Source of the DNA: Pachypanchax playfairii | Lineage: Eukaryota; Chordata; Actinopteri; Cyprinodontiformes; Aplocheilidae | Direction: 5' to 3' | DNA length: 64,000 bases | Assembly (NCBI GenBank): GCA_006937955.1 | Contig: SSNP01000044.1 | Location: forward strand, 1,157,126-1,221,125 | Shown here: positions 22,651-35,900 of the stretch, in pieces | Layout of the letters: each line of letters begins with the position of its first letter | Position numbering within the stretch: the stretch's first letter is position 1 | Program-made: the position numbers and the translations under genes | The notes under the pieces: generated by a model | Databases searched by the model: none | What the model was told of the DNA's origin: nothing | What the model saw: the letters and a program-made list of their open reading frames with translations, nothing else

Positions 22651-23624
22651 TTAAGATTTTACATACAGTTAATATGAAAATGATCAAAGTGTTATTTTAG
22701 AATATCTGTCTTGTATGTGGTGCTTCTTACTGTCTGGTGCTTGTTTGTTTTTGTGAGATTTTGGGTTGGAAAATTAAGCTATATTTTGATTGACAGATCT
22801 GAATTTTGCTTAAAAAAGTTAACTGAGTTGTTCTTTATTATAGCCTAAATAACTAATCGAAACCCTGCCCAATCAGAAACAAAATCAATCTGCACAGGCA
22901 CCAACTATTTCCTGTTGTATTTTAAACAACAGAAATTTTACTAAAAACAATTATTAAGCATCTTTCATGTTTTGTCATAACACTAAGGGGTCAAACCCAA
23001 AAGCTGAAAAACCCAGACAAGTTAGAATGATTTATTTATTTTTTAATTTTGAGTTTTCTTGCAAGTACAAAGTCAGAAGGAGAGAGGGACGTGCGCTAAA
23101 TTCAGTCTGTGATGAAATGATGATGGTGGCAGTAACAAAAAGAGTCGCTTGCTTTGATCCTTTCTTGTTGTAGGATTGGGGTTTTTGAAAGACCCAAAGA
23201 GCCAGAGGAGAAAATACTATGAAATATTTGTTCCTTACTGTTAACTGTGTTTCTGCTCATTTCCTTTTTTCTCAGTGGAAAAAAAATGAGCATGTAGAGA
23301 TTTGAAGCTGCTCGTATGAAAACCAAAACTTTAAAACTCTTTGGTGGTGCAAGAATGAGTTTTAGGACAAAATGGCCAAACTTGATGCTTCAGGTTTAAG
23401 AACAAGCTTTAAGGTATTTCAGTAGAAAATATAAAATACGATTTATTTTCATTCTGTTAGTAAAATGCAAATCCACTATTAGATCAAGGAGCCTTCTTCT
23501 GCAAAACAACACATCTGTCAAAATATAATTCAACATTCATTTTAATATTATTAAACTTTTCTAAAGTTCTGAATCTGATTTGTAAAATCATGAATTTCTT
23601 TTTTCCCTTTATTTTCTGTTTCAG
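22651..23624. other. Non-coding stretch before the first recognised PLP-enzyme exon
   Basis: AT-rich DNA without recognised repeats. Its last 40 bp form a pyrimidine-rich acceptor (ttttctgtttcag) for the exon that follows. Confidence 0.45.
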
Positions 23625-23952
23625 AGATGAACTACGTCTGGGTCCCGGTCAGCCAGGCGTCTCCTACAACCGCGGCTCCATGTGTAATGGTGCAGTAGGA
23701 CGAAGACCTACCCTTATTGAACCAGAGCGTCTGAAGGACTTTGGTGAGGAGGAACTTCTCAATGGAGATGTGAAGGTCCATGAAGCCAAAGTTGAGGAAG
23801 CTCCAGAAATCAAGCTCATGGAGCCACCAAAAACCAGACGAGTCAGTGAGTTCAGGATTGTCCCCAGACCTCCTACTCAGTACCTGCGTTTTGAGGACAT
23901 CAGCGCAGCAGCGTTCAGGATCCATTCAGGAATTCTGAAGACACCTTGCACA
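23625..23952 (+). CDS. PLP-enzyme exon with N-terminal leader
   Basis: Acceptor ttctgtttcag, donor gtaggc. The open frame holds LIEPERLKDFGEEELL, an acidic stretch, then FRIVPRPPTQYLRFEDIS and ISAAAFRIHSGILKTPCT, which starts the conserved catalytic domain. If the first AG is used, the exon starts with the third base of a codon; use of the next AG (exon from 23627) would keep the same frame with the two preceding bases removed. The leader is longer than in bacterial threonine dehydratases. Confidence 0.8.
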
Positions 23953-26900
23953 GTAGGCTGGCTGAGAATTTACACAATGTTTCTTGTTATGGTTAAAAAG
24001 AAGAGGTGTGTGTGACCTCTGATCTGTGTGTGGTATGTGAGCTCTAAGCTGAATGCTGCTTCTAGCGTGATTAAAGGTGGATAAAGGATTTGCAAAGTTC
24101 AAATATCTGAGCTGATTTTTGTTTTGGTAAATTCAGACTGATACAGTCATGTAAACAAAAAGTCATTCAGTCAGCCATTTTCTGCCTGCTCCTGTTAAGT
24201 GTCACGAGGAGCTGGTTTCTCCATCAGTCACTGGGTGAGAGGCGGGGTTACACCTGGACAGGTCGTTAAGTCCATCACAGGGCCACAATACAGACAAACA
24301 ACCAGTCACACTCACTCAAACCTAGAGGCCAGTCTAATTGGAAGGGTGGCATGTGCCCCCCCTGGGTCACCCCTCTGGACACGCCCCTGGTACACACAGA
24401 CAGAAACACTCTTTACCTTTATAAGAACATGTTATATTATTCTTCATTTGTTTTTAATAACCCACCTGTTATATGTGTCACAGTATACAGAGCACCAAAA
24501 CCTCTTTCCTGTTTTATTCAAGAGTTCTCTGAGTTTTTATCAGTCATACATATTCAGTATGACAAGATTTTAATTACTGGTGATTTTTACCTACACATTG
24601 ATAACCAGAGTGATCCCCATGCCAGTGAGTTTTTAAATATTTTAAACAATTTTGATTTTGAACAGCACACTACACAGCCAAGTCACAACAGGGGACACAC
24701 ACTGGATCTGGTCATAACCTACGGCCTGTCCACTTGTGTGTCCTCTGTTGTGGACGTGGCTGTGTCAGATCACTACTGTGTATTTTTTAACATCACCAGT
24801 TTTATCCAACAGGAGGCGCCAGTGAGAACTGTGAGGAAACCATATTTAATTTCTGAAGTGGCTCCGAATTTTAGTGATATTTTATACCAAACTCCTGCTC
24901 AGATTTTACCTGCATCCTGCAATTTTATTGTTGATACGTTTAACAGCAAACTGAAGTCAGCCATAGATGCTGCAGCTCCACTGAAAACTAAGATTTTAAA
25001 ATCCAAACCAACACCACTGTGGAGAAACGACAAAGTCAAAGACTTAAAAAGGCTGTGCAGGTGAGCAGAGAGGAAATGGAGGAAAACAGGTTTAACCGTT
25101 CATTTAGAAATGTTTAAGGATCAACTCAAGAACTATAATAAATCAATTAAACATGCAAGAATGCTACATTTTTCAAACCTGATATCCGTCAGTAAAAACA
25201 ACCCAAAATTCCTTTTTAAAACAATTGAGCTTTTAATAAAGAGTGATTTTAATAAGTCCTCCATGCCAGCGTCAGACGCTGCATGTGAGGAGTTCGCTGA
25301 CCAATTCAGAAATAAAATCAATGCTATTAGATCCAACTTTTTACCACAACAAAATGTTGATTTTAACATATCTGAAGCATTGTTTTTACCTGAGGAGACA
25401 CTGGACGGTAATGTTCTGGTTGACGCAGAGATGCTTAGCAAAGTTTTTTCTCAGCTAAAGCCAACAACCTGCCTTTTAGATCCAGTTCCGACATGAGTGT
25501 GAGCTTTTGACCATGGTGAATTACTCTCTTCAAACTGGTGTTTTTCCTACTGCCTTTAAAACAGTGCTGGTGAGGCCCCTTCTGAAGAAGAATAATTTAG
25601 ATCCAGAAATTCTTCATAACTACCGCCCTGTATCCAACTTACCATTCTTAAGTAAAATTATAGAAAAAGCTGTTTTATGCAGTTATGCAATTTTTTTAAA
25701 TGAACATAATATTTTAGAAAAACATCAATCTGGTTTTAGGTAGCCTGACCAATCAGATCCTCCTGCATTATGTTCAAATGCAGAAGGGTCTGACACCGGA
25801 GCCGCACCCGATCATTTCCACGTCAAATTTTTTGACAGCCCAATTACATATCACCTTTGTTGTGCGTCATCCTGAAAACACGGAACTAGCGTTTTCCACC
25901 CAGAGCACAACATTCAACATGGCGGACTCTGCTGTGGATGAAGTGTTTACTTCTGTGTTTGCACAGTGTTTGCTTGGGGCTCATTCATTCATTTATCTCT
26001 TTTAATGAACCATTTGGTTTTATCATTATAAATTAGTTTTATGATCACTACTTGTTTTTATCCTTTTTAATGTTTTTATCATTCATTTTGAATCCAGTGT
26101 TTCCTAATTGGGGGTCATCCACACTGGGGGTTTGGTCTACTCAGCCTATGCGGTTCCTCCCGCGGTCAGCGTTGGGGGGCCGGGGTCCCTCTGTGCAGCC
26201 CTGTGGCTGTGCTTTGGGCCCCGGGCCGGCTCTAGCCCGGTCCTGTGGTTTCAACTGGGAGCTGGGTAGACCTGCTCGTGGTTGTGGACGAACCCCATAC
26301 AGACATGGTTTCCTCACAGTGTTGTCAAGCCAGTTGTTCAGTTAATTATTAATTCAGTTGTTTATTTATTAAGTTTTTAACTTGGAGATCTAGATAACAT
26401 TTATGGTGGTGGGGGGTAGCAGGGAATTGGGGTCTGAATTTTATTTATTTATTTTGTGTGTGTGTCTGTTTTTAATTGTTTTTATTATGTGAAGCACTTT
26501 GTGTTGCAAATAGCAGGAAAAGTGCTAGAAATAAAGTTTGATTTGATTATTTATTAAGAATATAAATGTTTATGTCTGATCATTTTATGTCTGATCTGCA
26601 TGAGATCTGTTGGAACTGAACCGTGTTTCCTCGTGTGTGTCCATGTGTGTGCGTGTGTGAATAGTACTCCAGACTCTCTAAACTCTATGGGATGGAGATC
26701 TACCTGAAGAAGGAGCACCTCCAATACACCGGCTCTGTGAAAGAGAGAGGAGTGCTGTACCTGCTCACCTCACTGACACAGGTATGACAAGTCGGAAGAA
26801 ACTTAATATGGAATGGATGATCCAGTTCTGTTGCTCAGTTTACTACATACTGCTGATCTTTGTTGCTGAAAGTAGTCCAACTTTAAAATGCAGTGGTGAA

Positions 26901-29900
26901 CATCTACTGTATATTTGTGAGAAAATGAGGCTGATTTATTTAATTTAACAACAACACTGTGACAGAATTATCTGCAATTAGCTGTCATGGTTTCATGAAC
27001 TTTTTAGGTTTAAACTAGTTTATTTTTCTCACGAGGGGTAAAGATCACAGAAATCATTTCATGAATCTTGAAGAGCACAGCAAGTGACAATGCTGACTCA
27101 ACATAAATAGTTTTAGTCATGGTGGGAATTGTAAGAGGACCTAAAATCAGGGCAGGCAGGCAGTGAAGCCAAGGATTTATTTATAATAATAGTCTAATAA
27201 AAATTGACAGACATTATAGAAGTAATGCTGAGTTTACACGTTAAAGTGTTAAATAAATGTATATGTTGATGTCGAAGTCTAAATATAGCATTTAATGATC
27301 TTTTAGACTCAGTTGTCCTGACCTGAGCAGCTAGTTGTATTTCTTCATAACTAATTCATGTTTGATCATTTTTAATGAGTTTATAATAATGGACTATAAT
27401 TCATTACAATATTGGAAAATGCAGTCTTGTAAAATTTAAAACAGCCTTTGGCAGCTCAGTCTTTTCTGTGATGGCGATGAGGCAGTGGAACACAAATGCC
27501 CAAAGAGATTTTAATGTGGACTACTTTTAAATTATTTGCACATTTAACAAAAAAATGGCTGCTTCAAAATCAAATTTGCACACACTTTTAACAACGCTGT
27601 GATGAATGATTGCGTGTCTGTCTATGGGATAGGGCGGGGATAATTTGTATTGTTGATTCAGATTCATGTTTCTAATTTTGATTAAATCAACTGTGTTTTT
27701 ATGAGGATGTTATTTAATAACATATAGAAATATCAGTTCACATCTACAAGTAGTTCTGTTTTATAATTCTAACACCAACCTGTCCAGGGACTACGGGTGG
27801 AAATTAGTATTCTTGCTATAATCTGGTATCAGTGTATCTGTCGTTCATGGTCAATGTTAAATTGCACACTGTCCCTTTAAAAAAACTCATACAATACCAA
27901 TACTTCACAGCCTCTGATATAAAATATAATTACTCCAGATATTTATCAGAAATGCTCTAACTAAATTTAAAGAATCTTTTTCCATTATTAATCACACACA
28001 TTAAGGAAAACTTGTGATTTCCCCATAAGAGGTCAGCTACTATAAATGTACTTTTCACAAAAATGATCTCACTGAGAATGTTACAGCTTTAATCTGCACG
28101 TCATCTGTAAATGAAGTTAATCAGTCACAGGAGGTTCCTTGGTTTACTTCAAAGTAGCGTATGCTAAAAAAGACTTCACGAAAGTTAGAAAAAAAAAGTT
28201 CCACTAAGTTGGAAGAATTTTATTTACCTGAGAGAGATAGTCAACTCACATACAAGAGAGACATTCACAAAGTTAGAACGGAGTATTTGTCATCTCTTAT
28301 AGAGGAGAACAGAAACAGATTTTTTAGTAATCTAGAAGGGCTGATAAAAAATCGAAGCTCTGTTCTGTGTATCCCTGTAACCGTCAGTGTTGACTTCATG
28401 AAATGCTTCCTAAATGAAATAGTTTCAGTTAAAAAACAACATGCTTCCCACTGTTGTCTCTGGTCTCTAGTAAAGCAGCTTTACAAGAAATTAGAATAAG
28501 AATTTATTTTTAGACAGTTTTTGCAGCTGATGTACTCAGTGGGATCCTGCTAAGACAAAGACGTCTTTCTCCATTTCAGCTTACGAACTTGATTGGAGCC
28601 CACTGACACCAGCATCTTAATTTGATGGTACTGAGAACAACAGGTGTTTTCTCCTTTCTCTCTGTTCCGTAATGCCAAGTTGTTGTGAATCTCTTATTAT
28701 CATTTTGCTGATGGTCGCGTGAGCTGCTGCTTACTAATCTTTGGTTTCATGGTAGCACAGAGAGCATCTCCGAGTCCTCTGGACTGACAGCTTCTCTTTT
28801 CCTAGAGGTGGTTATTCTCTCATTAGTTTTTTTGCCCTTAGTCTCATGAGTTGATGCAGTTATTGGGATCTCGCTAATAAGTGAAATGAGCTTGCTGACT
28901 GTCGAGAAAATCTATCCTGAGTGATGTGAGACCTTCCTGGTAACGTGTTAGAGTCTCTCATAAAGTCAGATGCCACTGTGTGATGAATTTGTATGAATTT
29001 TGCCAAAAACATCATTCATGCTACAGGCTTGCCATATGATAGAGCAGCTTTACCGTGGGTCTGGGTGTAAGTCTGGGTTCCACCAAACCAACAACCTTTT
29101 GGACTATAACATATCACTTACAACTAATCCAGCCTTGTCTCCAGAAAAGGTGAGACAGTGACTGTTGTCATTTGCCATGAACCCATTGTGTTTGTTGTTT
29201 GGTCCACTTGAGGAGACAGACATGAACATTGGAGCTGTTTTTGGGAGGACTCAGCCGGAAGGTTGGCCTTTTGGCAGTTTGCTTCTGTGAGGAAACCCTG
29301 ACATTGAGAGTTGGCGGCAAAGAGATTTCAGGAGTATTTCAATCCTCCGGAGGAGAGAGATCCATCTGAAATACATGCTGAAGTGCAGAATGGAAGCAAA
29401 TGTTATGGAAGGTAGGCACAGCTGTGTTGTGAATGGAAAGGAGTGGGAAGTGGTAGAGGAGTATGAGAGTGAGGACCAGTGGCGGCCGGCCAATAGAGGG
29501 CGCTAGGGCGCCGCCCCACCACTTGCCACTCTCCACAAAAAAAAAAAAAAAAATGCTAATAAAATACTTCAAAATATACGGGTATATTTTTCTGATATAA
29601 ATAGGATATACACTCACCGGCCACTTTATTAGGTACACCATGCTAGTAACGGGTTGGACCCCCTTTTGCCTTCAGAACTGCCTCAATTCTTCGTGGCATA
29701 GATTCAACAAGGTGCTGGAAGCATTCCTCAGAGAGTTTGGTCCATATTGACATGATGGCATCACACAGTTGGCGCAGATTTGTCGGCTGCACATCCATGA
29801 TGCGAATCTCCCGTTCCACCACATCCCAAAGATGCTCTATTGGATTGAGATCTGGTGACTGTGGAGGCCATTTGAGTACAGTGAACTCATTGTCATGTTC

Positions 29901-32900
29901 AAGAAACCAGTCCGAGATGATTCCAGCTTTATGACATGGCGCATTATCCTGCTGAAAGTAGCCATCAGAAGTTGGGTACATTGTGGTCATAAAGGGATGG
30001 ACATGGTCAGCAACAATACTCAGGTAGGCTGTGGCGTTGTAACGATGCTCAATTGGTACCAAGGGGCCCAAAGAGTGCCAAGAAAATATTCCCCACACCA
30101 TTACACCACCACCACCAGCCTGAACCATTGATACAAGGCAGGATGGATCCATGCTTTCATGTTGTTGACGCCAAATTCTGACCCTACCATCCGAATGTCG
30201 CAGCAGAAATTGAGACTCATCAGACCAGGCAACGTTTTTCCAATCTTCTATTGTCCAATTTCGATGAGCTTGTGCAAATTGTAGCCTCAGTTTCCTGTTC
30301 TTAGCTGAAAGGAGTGGCACCCGGCGTGGTCTTCTGCTGCTGTAGCCCATCTGCCTCAAAGTTCGACGTACTGTGCGTTCAGAGATGCTCTTCTGCCTAC
30401 CTTGGTTGTAACTAGTGGTTATTTGAGTCACTGTTGCCTTTCTATCAGCTCGAACCAGTCTGGCCATTCTCCTCTGACCTCTGGCATCAACAAGGCATTT
30501 CCGCCCACAGAACTGCCGCTCACTGGATATTTTTTCTTTTTCGGACCATTCTCTGTAAACCCTAGAGATGGTTGTGCGTGAAAATCCCAGTAGCTCAGCA
30601 GTTTCTGAAATACTCAGACCAGCCATTCTGGCACCAACAACCATGCCACGTTCAAAGTCACTCAAATCACCTTTCTTCCCCATACTGATGCTCAGTTTGA
30701 ACTGCAGGAGATTGTCTTGACCATGTGTACATGCCTAAATGCACTGAGTTGCCGCCATGTGATTGGCTGATTAGAAATTAAGTGTTAACGAGCAGTTGGA
30801 CAGGTGTACCTAATAAAGTGGCCGGTGAGTGTATATTACATAGTTTGTGTGTTTAAAGTTATTTTATTCATCCATGCTGTCTATGGTCAGAGCCTACGGT
30901 TATTGGTCACGTATTTCCTCCTCAGGGCGCAGAAATCTTTGCTCACAGACTCTCGCTTTAAGTTGGACATGCGCAGTTGTGTCTCTTCAATACAAACAGA
31001 TAGGAGCTTCTCAGGCGCGGCCAGCCTGCGCCCAAAGCTGAGTGCAGCTGGATTTACATGTCACTGCCCTCGCGCCGTGATGTCACTGTCACCGTCGGTC
31101 ACAAGGCGCGGCGGAGTGATTTCGAGTTTGTGCGGGAGATGGAAACGAACAAAGGAGAACGAAGCAAAATGGAGACGGAGAAATTAAACAATTCTGTGAA
31201 GTCGCTTAAAAAATTTTCATTTGAGAGGAGAACATTTCAAGAGAAGCTTGAGGTGAAGCAGCTTGGACCTGATCAGCCGGACATCACCATTCGCCAGCAG
31301 TCCAAAGACAGAGGACGAGAGTATACTCGATCTTTTTCAAGGACCTGGTTCGAGAAAAAGGCTTGGCTAACTGGATGTAATGAAGCTAACGCTTTATTCT
31401 GCTTTCCCTGCCTCCTTTTTCAAATGGCAGGATCAGACCCAGCTTGGATTCAGACAGGTATGACTGATTTAAAGCACTTTTCAGAAACAGCAAAGAAGCA
31501 TGAACAAACTGGGATCCACATGCAAAATGCTATGCGGTAAGCCATGATTGGGAAAATGAATTTGGGAAAAGCTATTTTTTTATGATTATTTTGTGAGCTA
31601 TAGCCCCCCCTGGATAAAATGACACCAGCCGCCACTGGTGAGGACATTATGGAAATGAGTTTGGGACAAGAAACAGTGAGGGAAAAGAGAGGTAATATGC
31701 TTGATGGTGATAATGTTAGAAAATTGAGAAGGGGGATGTCGAGTGAAAGTGCAGTGAAGGGGAGAATAACTTCTACGTAATTTTGAGATTTAATGAAGGA
31801 AAGGGGGTGAATGTGTTGAGCCCGGTGAAGCTGACAACTATTTTGAAAAACCAAGTAGGAGCTACCAAAGTGGCAAACGTTTAGAGCGATGGTAATCTGC
31901 TGATTGGTTGTAGGAGTGAGGAGCAGAGAGAAAAGGCCTGTAAAATGAGAGAAGTGGGGAAACACAAGGTGATCAGCGTGAGTAAGGTGGGAATGGGTGG
32001 GCCAAAAGGAGTGATTTGGGGAATACCTGTGGAGGCATCTATAGAGGAAATAGAAGTTAATCTAAAAGGGGCAAAATTGAGAGATGCAAAAAGACTTACT
32101 ATATTTTGGGATGGTGTAAAGAAAGAGCCTGAGAGTGTGTTGCTAGAATTTCCGGGTGAAGTAATGCCATATAGGGTTTATCTAGAATGTGTCTTATACT
32201 ATGAGGGAGTATGTACAAAAACCTATCAGATGTTTTCACTGTCAAAGATTTGGACACACTGCCAATGTATGTAAAGGGAAAAGGAGATGTTTTGGTGTGG
32301 GGAGACTCATGGATATGAAGAGTGTAGAAACAGAATTAATACGTGTTACAAATGTAACAACTGAGGAGGAGATTCTAGTGCTGCTTATGCAGGGTGTCAG
32401 GTAATGAGCAGAGAAATGCAGAGTTTTTAAAAAGTAAATAGCACCACCACATGGTTAAAAGTTCCAAAAAGTTGATTTTGCATGATATAGGACCTTTAAA
32501 GTTTTTAAAGTTATTTTCTACTGCTTTAAAATGGTTGGGAATAAAACAGAAAAAAGAGCTGGTAAACACTGCGATGGAGAAATGTCAGAAACGCTCCTCA
32601 AAATGGTTTAAAGATGCAGAAGCATTAAGGGAAGGACCTTGTCCGAAGGAAAGGGCGTGGTATTTGGAAAAGTTCATGTTTATTAGTGGTTCAGATCCAT
32701 ACGATTTGGCTCGTTCGTCTTGGATAACTGCTTTTCCTTTAATAATGTGTTCTCTTCAATGATAACTGAACAAAGACTGTATATGTCTTTGTTAGTGTTG
32801 ACAGAGCGGGGGTAAGGGGGATTACAACTATTATTGTTATTTTCAGTGTGCGATTTGTGAAAAAAGCAGAGGGAGGGATTTTTTTTTTCACTTTCAAACG

Positions 32901-35900
32901 GTCCAAAAGAACCACGGCGGGGGGGTGGGGTGTTGGTCGCACATACATACACTAAGTACACGGTGCATATTTATTTGACAAAATAACCATCCACAGTAAT
33001 AACATAAGTTAACTAATTAAAAGTAGCCTACCTGTGCAACAGATGGTGGTTCCTTCGAGGTGTAACTGTTATTATTGTCCAGCCGGAAACAACGCCCAGC
33101 GACAGGTGGTTTAGCAATATTGTTATTCAGGTGGAAATCGCGAGAAATTTGGGAGAATGATGGTCCCGGGAGAGCATTAAAATTCGGGATTCAATCAGGA
33201 GGGTTAAATCAGGAGGGTTGGCAAGTATGGTCGGACGAGAAAGAGCAACAAAAATAATTTATCCACCCCAGGGACAAAAAATAAAAGACCAGAGGGGTGG
33301 ACATCAAAAGCAGAGAGGGGGTAAATCCCCCCCATCCCCCCTGACAAATCGCACACTGGTTATTTTTGACCGGCAGGAGAGTTTATGGGAAAAAACAGGT
33401 ATCTTCAAGACTCTGATCCGTCACTCATGCTGAGGTGCTCTGCGATGGGAGAGATCAGCTGATCGGGAGCCTGATAAGCAGTGGAACAAAGCTAAACCAG
33501 GATCATTGAGGCAAAATCTGGACAACATCTGAATTTGTTTGACCCATTTCTTGTCAGGTACAGTGGGGCAAAAAAGTATTTAGTCAGCCACCAATTGTGT
33601 AAGTTCTCCCACTTAAAAAGATCAGAGAGGCCTGTAATTTTCATCATAGGTATACCTCAACTATGAGAGACAAAATGAGGAAAAAAAATCCAGAAAATCA
33701 CATTGTCTGATTTTTAAAGAATTTATTTGCAAATTATGGTGGAAAATAAGTATTTGGTCAATAACAAAAGTTAATCTCAATACTTTGTTATATAGCCTTT
33801 GTTGGCAATGACAGAGGTCAAACGTTTTCTGTAAGTCTTCACAAGGTTTTCACACACTGTTGCTGGTATTTTGGCCCATTCCTCCATGCAGATCTCCTCT
33901 AGAGCAGTGATGTTTTGGGGCTGACGCTGGGCAACACGGACTTTCAACTCCCTCCAGAGATTTTCTATGGGGTTGAGATCTGGAGACTGGCTAGGCCACT
34001 CCAGGACCTTGAAATGCTTCTTACGAAGCCACTCCTTCGTTGCCCGGGCGGTGTGTTTGGGATCATTGTCATGCTGAAAGACCCAGCCACGTCTCATTTT
34101 CAATGCCCTTGCTGATGGAAGGAGGTTTTCACTCAAAATCTTACGATACATGGCCCCATTCATTCTTTCCTTTACACGGATCAGTCGTCCTGGTCCCCTT
34201 GCAGAAAAACAGCCCCAAAGCATGATGTTTCCACCCCCATGCTTTACAGTAGGTATGGTGTTCTTTGGATCCAACTCAGCATTCTTTCCCCTCCAAACAC
34301 GACAAGTTGATTTTCTACCAAAAAGTTCTATTTTGGTTTCATCTGACCATATGATGTTCTCCCAATCCTCTTCTGGATCATCCAAATGCTCTCTAGCAAA
34401 CCGCAGACGGGCCTGGACGTGTCCTGGCTTCAGCAGGGGGACACGTCTGGCACTGCAGGATTTGAGTCCCTGGCGGCGTAGTGTGTTACTGATGGTAGCC
34501 TTTGTTACTTTGGTCCCAGCTCTCTGCAGGTCATTCATTAGGTCCCTCCGTGTGGTTCTGGGATTTTTGCTCACCGTTCTTGTGATCATTTTGACCCCAC
34601 GGGGTGAGATCTTGCGTGGAGCCCCAGATCGAGGGAGATTATCAGTGGTCTTGTATGTCTTCCATTTTCTAATAATTGCTCCCACAGTTGATTTCTTCAC
34701 ACCAAGCTGCTTACCTATTGCAGATTCAGTCTTCCCAGCCTGGTGAAGGTCTACAATTTTGTTTCTGGTGTCCTTTGACAGCTCTTTGGTCTTGGCCATA
34801 GTGGAGTTTGGAGCGTGACTGTTTGAGGTTGTGGACAGGTGTCTTTTATACTGATAACGAGTTCACACAGGTGCCATTAATACAGGTAACGAGTGGAGGA
34901 CCGAGGAGCCTCTTAAAGAAGTTACAGGTCTGTGAAAGCCAGAAATCTTACTTGTTTGTCGGTGACCAAATACTTATTTTCCACCATAATTTGCAAATAA
35001 ATTCTTTAAAAATCAGACAATGTGATTTTCTGGATTTTTTTCCCTCATTTTGTCTCTCATAGTTGAGGTATACCTATGATGAAAATTACAGGCCTCTCTG
35101 ATCTTTTTAAGTGGGAGAACTTACACAATTGGTGGCTGACTAAATACTTTTTTGCCCCACTGTAAGTGAATTGTTAGCAGCGGCTCTTAACTCATTCTCT
35201 AATGTGATGATAATATAATTCATATCAAACTATTGACCTAATAATCAGGGGTGCACATAAGCGAGTGTGCATGCAGACTCAAAAAATAAAAGCCGTACCA
35301 GATGAAAATTTGCAAGTTGCATTTGCGTACTTAACATTGGTTCGTCTGAGCGGCGGTTCCGCTGCTTATCAGGCTGCCGATCAGCTGATCTCTACCTTCA
35401 CAGCGCACAGAGTTATTATAGGAAAAGCAAATATCCCAAATATTGCACCCTTTCCTGCTGACAAAGTACTTCCTTTAATGCTTTTGCATCTATAATGCAT
35501 TTTGAGGAGAGTTTCGGTGGTTTCGAACATTTCTCCATCGCAGTGTTTACCTCTGAATATCTCCAACATGGTGACTTCCGGTTTGATGACGCAGCGATGA
35601 TAGGGAAGAGGGGGTAGGAGGCGGTTGGGCTACATTTGTCAGCAATAATCTGAGCTATAGAACTACTAATATAGGAAAAGAAGAAGAATTTATCGCCATA
35701 GACCTTTATACTACACAAGAGCAGATTTACATAATCAATTGCTATAATCCATGCAAGAAGTTAGACATTAATCCACTCAAGTTAAGTACGGATCATAACA
35801 GTAAACATGTACATATTTATATGTGTAGATTTTAATGCACATAGTACAATGTGGGGAGGAACTAAAACGGGCACAAAAGTGAGGTAATTGAAGATGGATG

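Larger units (their letters stand above)
29477..31637 (+). mobile_element. hAT element (TTF/ZMYM-type) carrying a DD36E insertion
   Basis: Starts cagtggcggccggccaat and ends agccgccactg. Both flanks carry the identical 8 bp gtgaggac (29469-29476 and 31638-31645), the hAT-type target duplication. Inside, 31058-31540 encodes an N-terminal transposase segment with REYTRSFSRTWFEKKAWLTG, then ALFCFPCLLF (TTF-like zinc-binding domain) and TGMTDLKHFSETAKKHEQT, ending at a possible donor. The catalytic and dimerisation domains are absent, so it is non-autonomous. It is inserted in the I-like LINE ORF1 and is itself interrupted at 29611-30831. Confidence 0.85.
29331..32410 (+). pseudogene. I-like LINE ORF1 remnant with zinc knuckle
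   Basis: With the inserted hAT removed, the sequence carries a gag-like ORF1 in several broken frames. Recognisable parts are KVISVSKVGMGGPKGVIWGI, then DGVKKEPESVLLEFPGEVMP, then a CCHC knuckle CFHCQRFGHTANVC at 32215-32260. This order is typical of ORF1 in I/Nimb-clade LINEs of fish. The matching endonuclease is at 35640-36820. Frameshifts and stops make it inactive. Confidence 0.65.
32510..35600. repeat. Inverted-arm repeat around a young Tc1
   Basis: Words on the plus strand at 32566-32700 (actgcgatggagaaatgt, agatgcagaagcattaa) and 33449-33483 (gatcagctgatcggg, gcctgataagcag) reappear in inverted order and orientation at 35540-35360. The arms have diverged, and the left arm is stretched by a hAT miniature element. 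They enclose the DD34E Tc1. This may be a snap-back element or two inverted copies of one unidentified transposon; encoded peptides are not recognised. Confidence 0.5.

Noticed and set aside
34150..34746. 198-codon frame opposite the Tc1 transposase (also at 52829-53425 in the other copy)
   Set aside because: It is the antisense shadow of a conserved coding sequence and appears in both copies only because the transposase is conserved.
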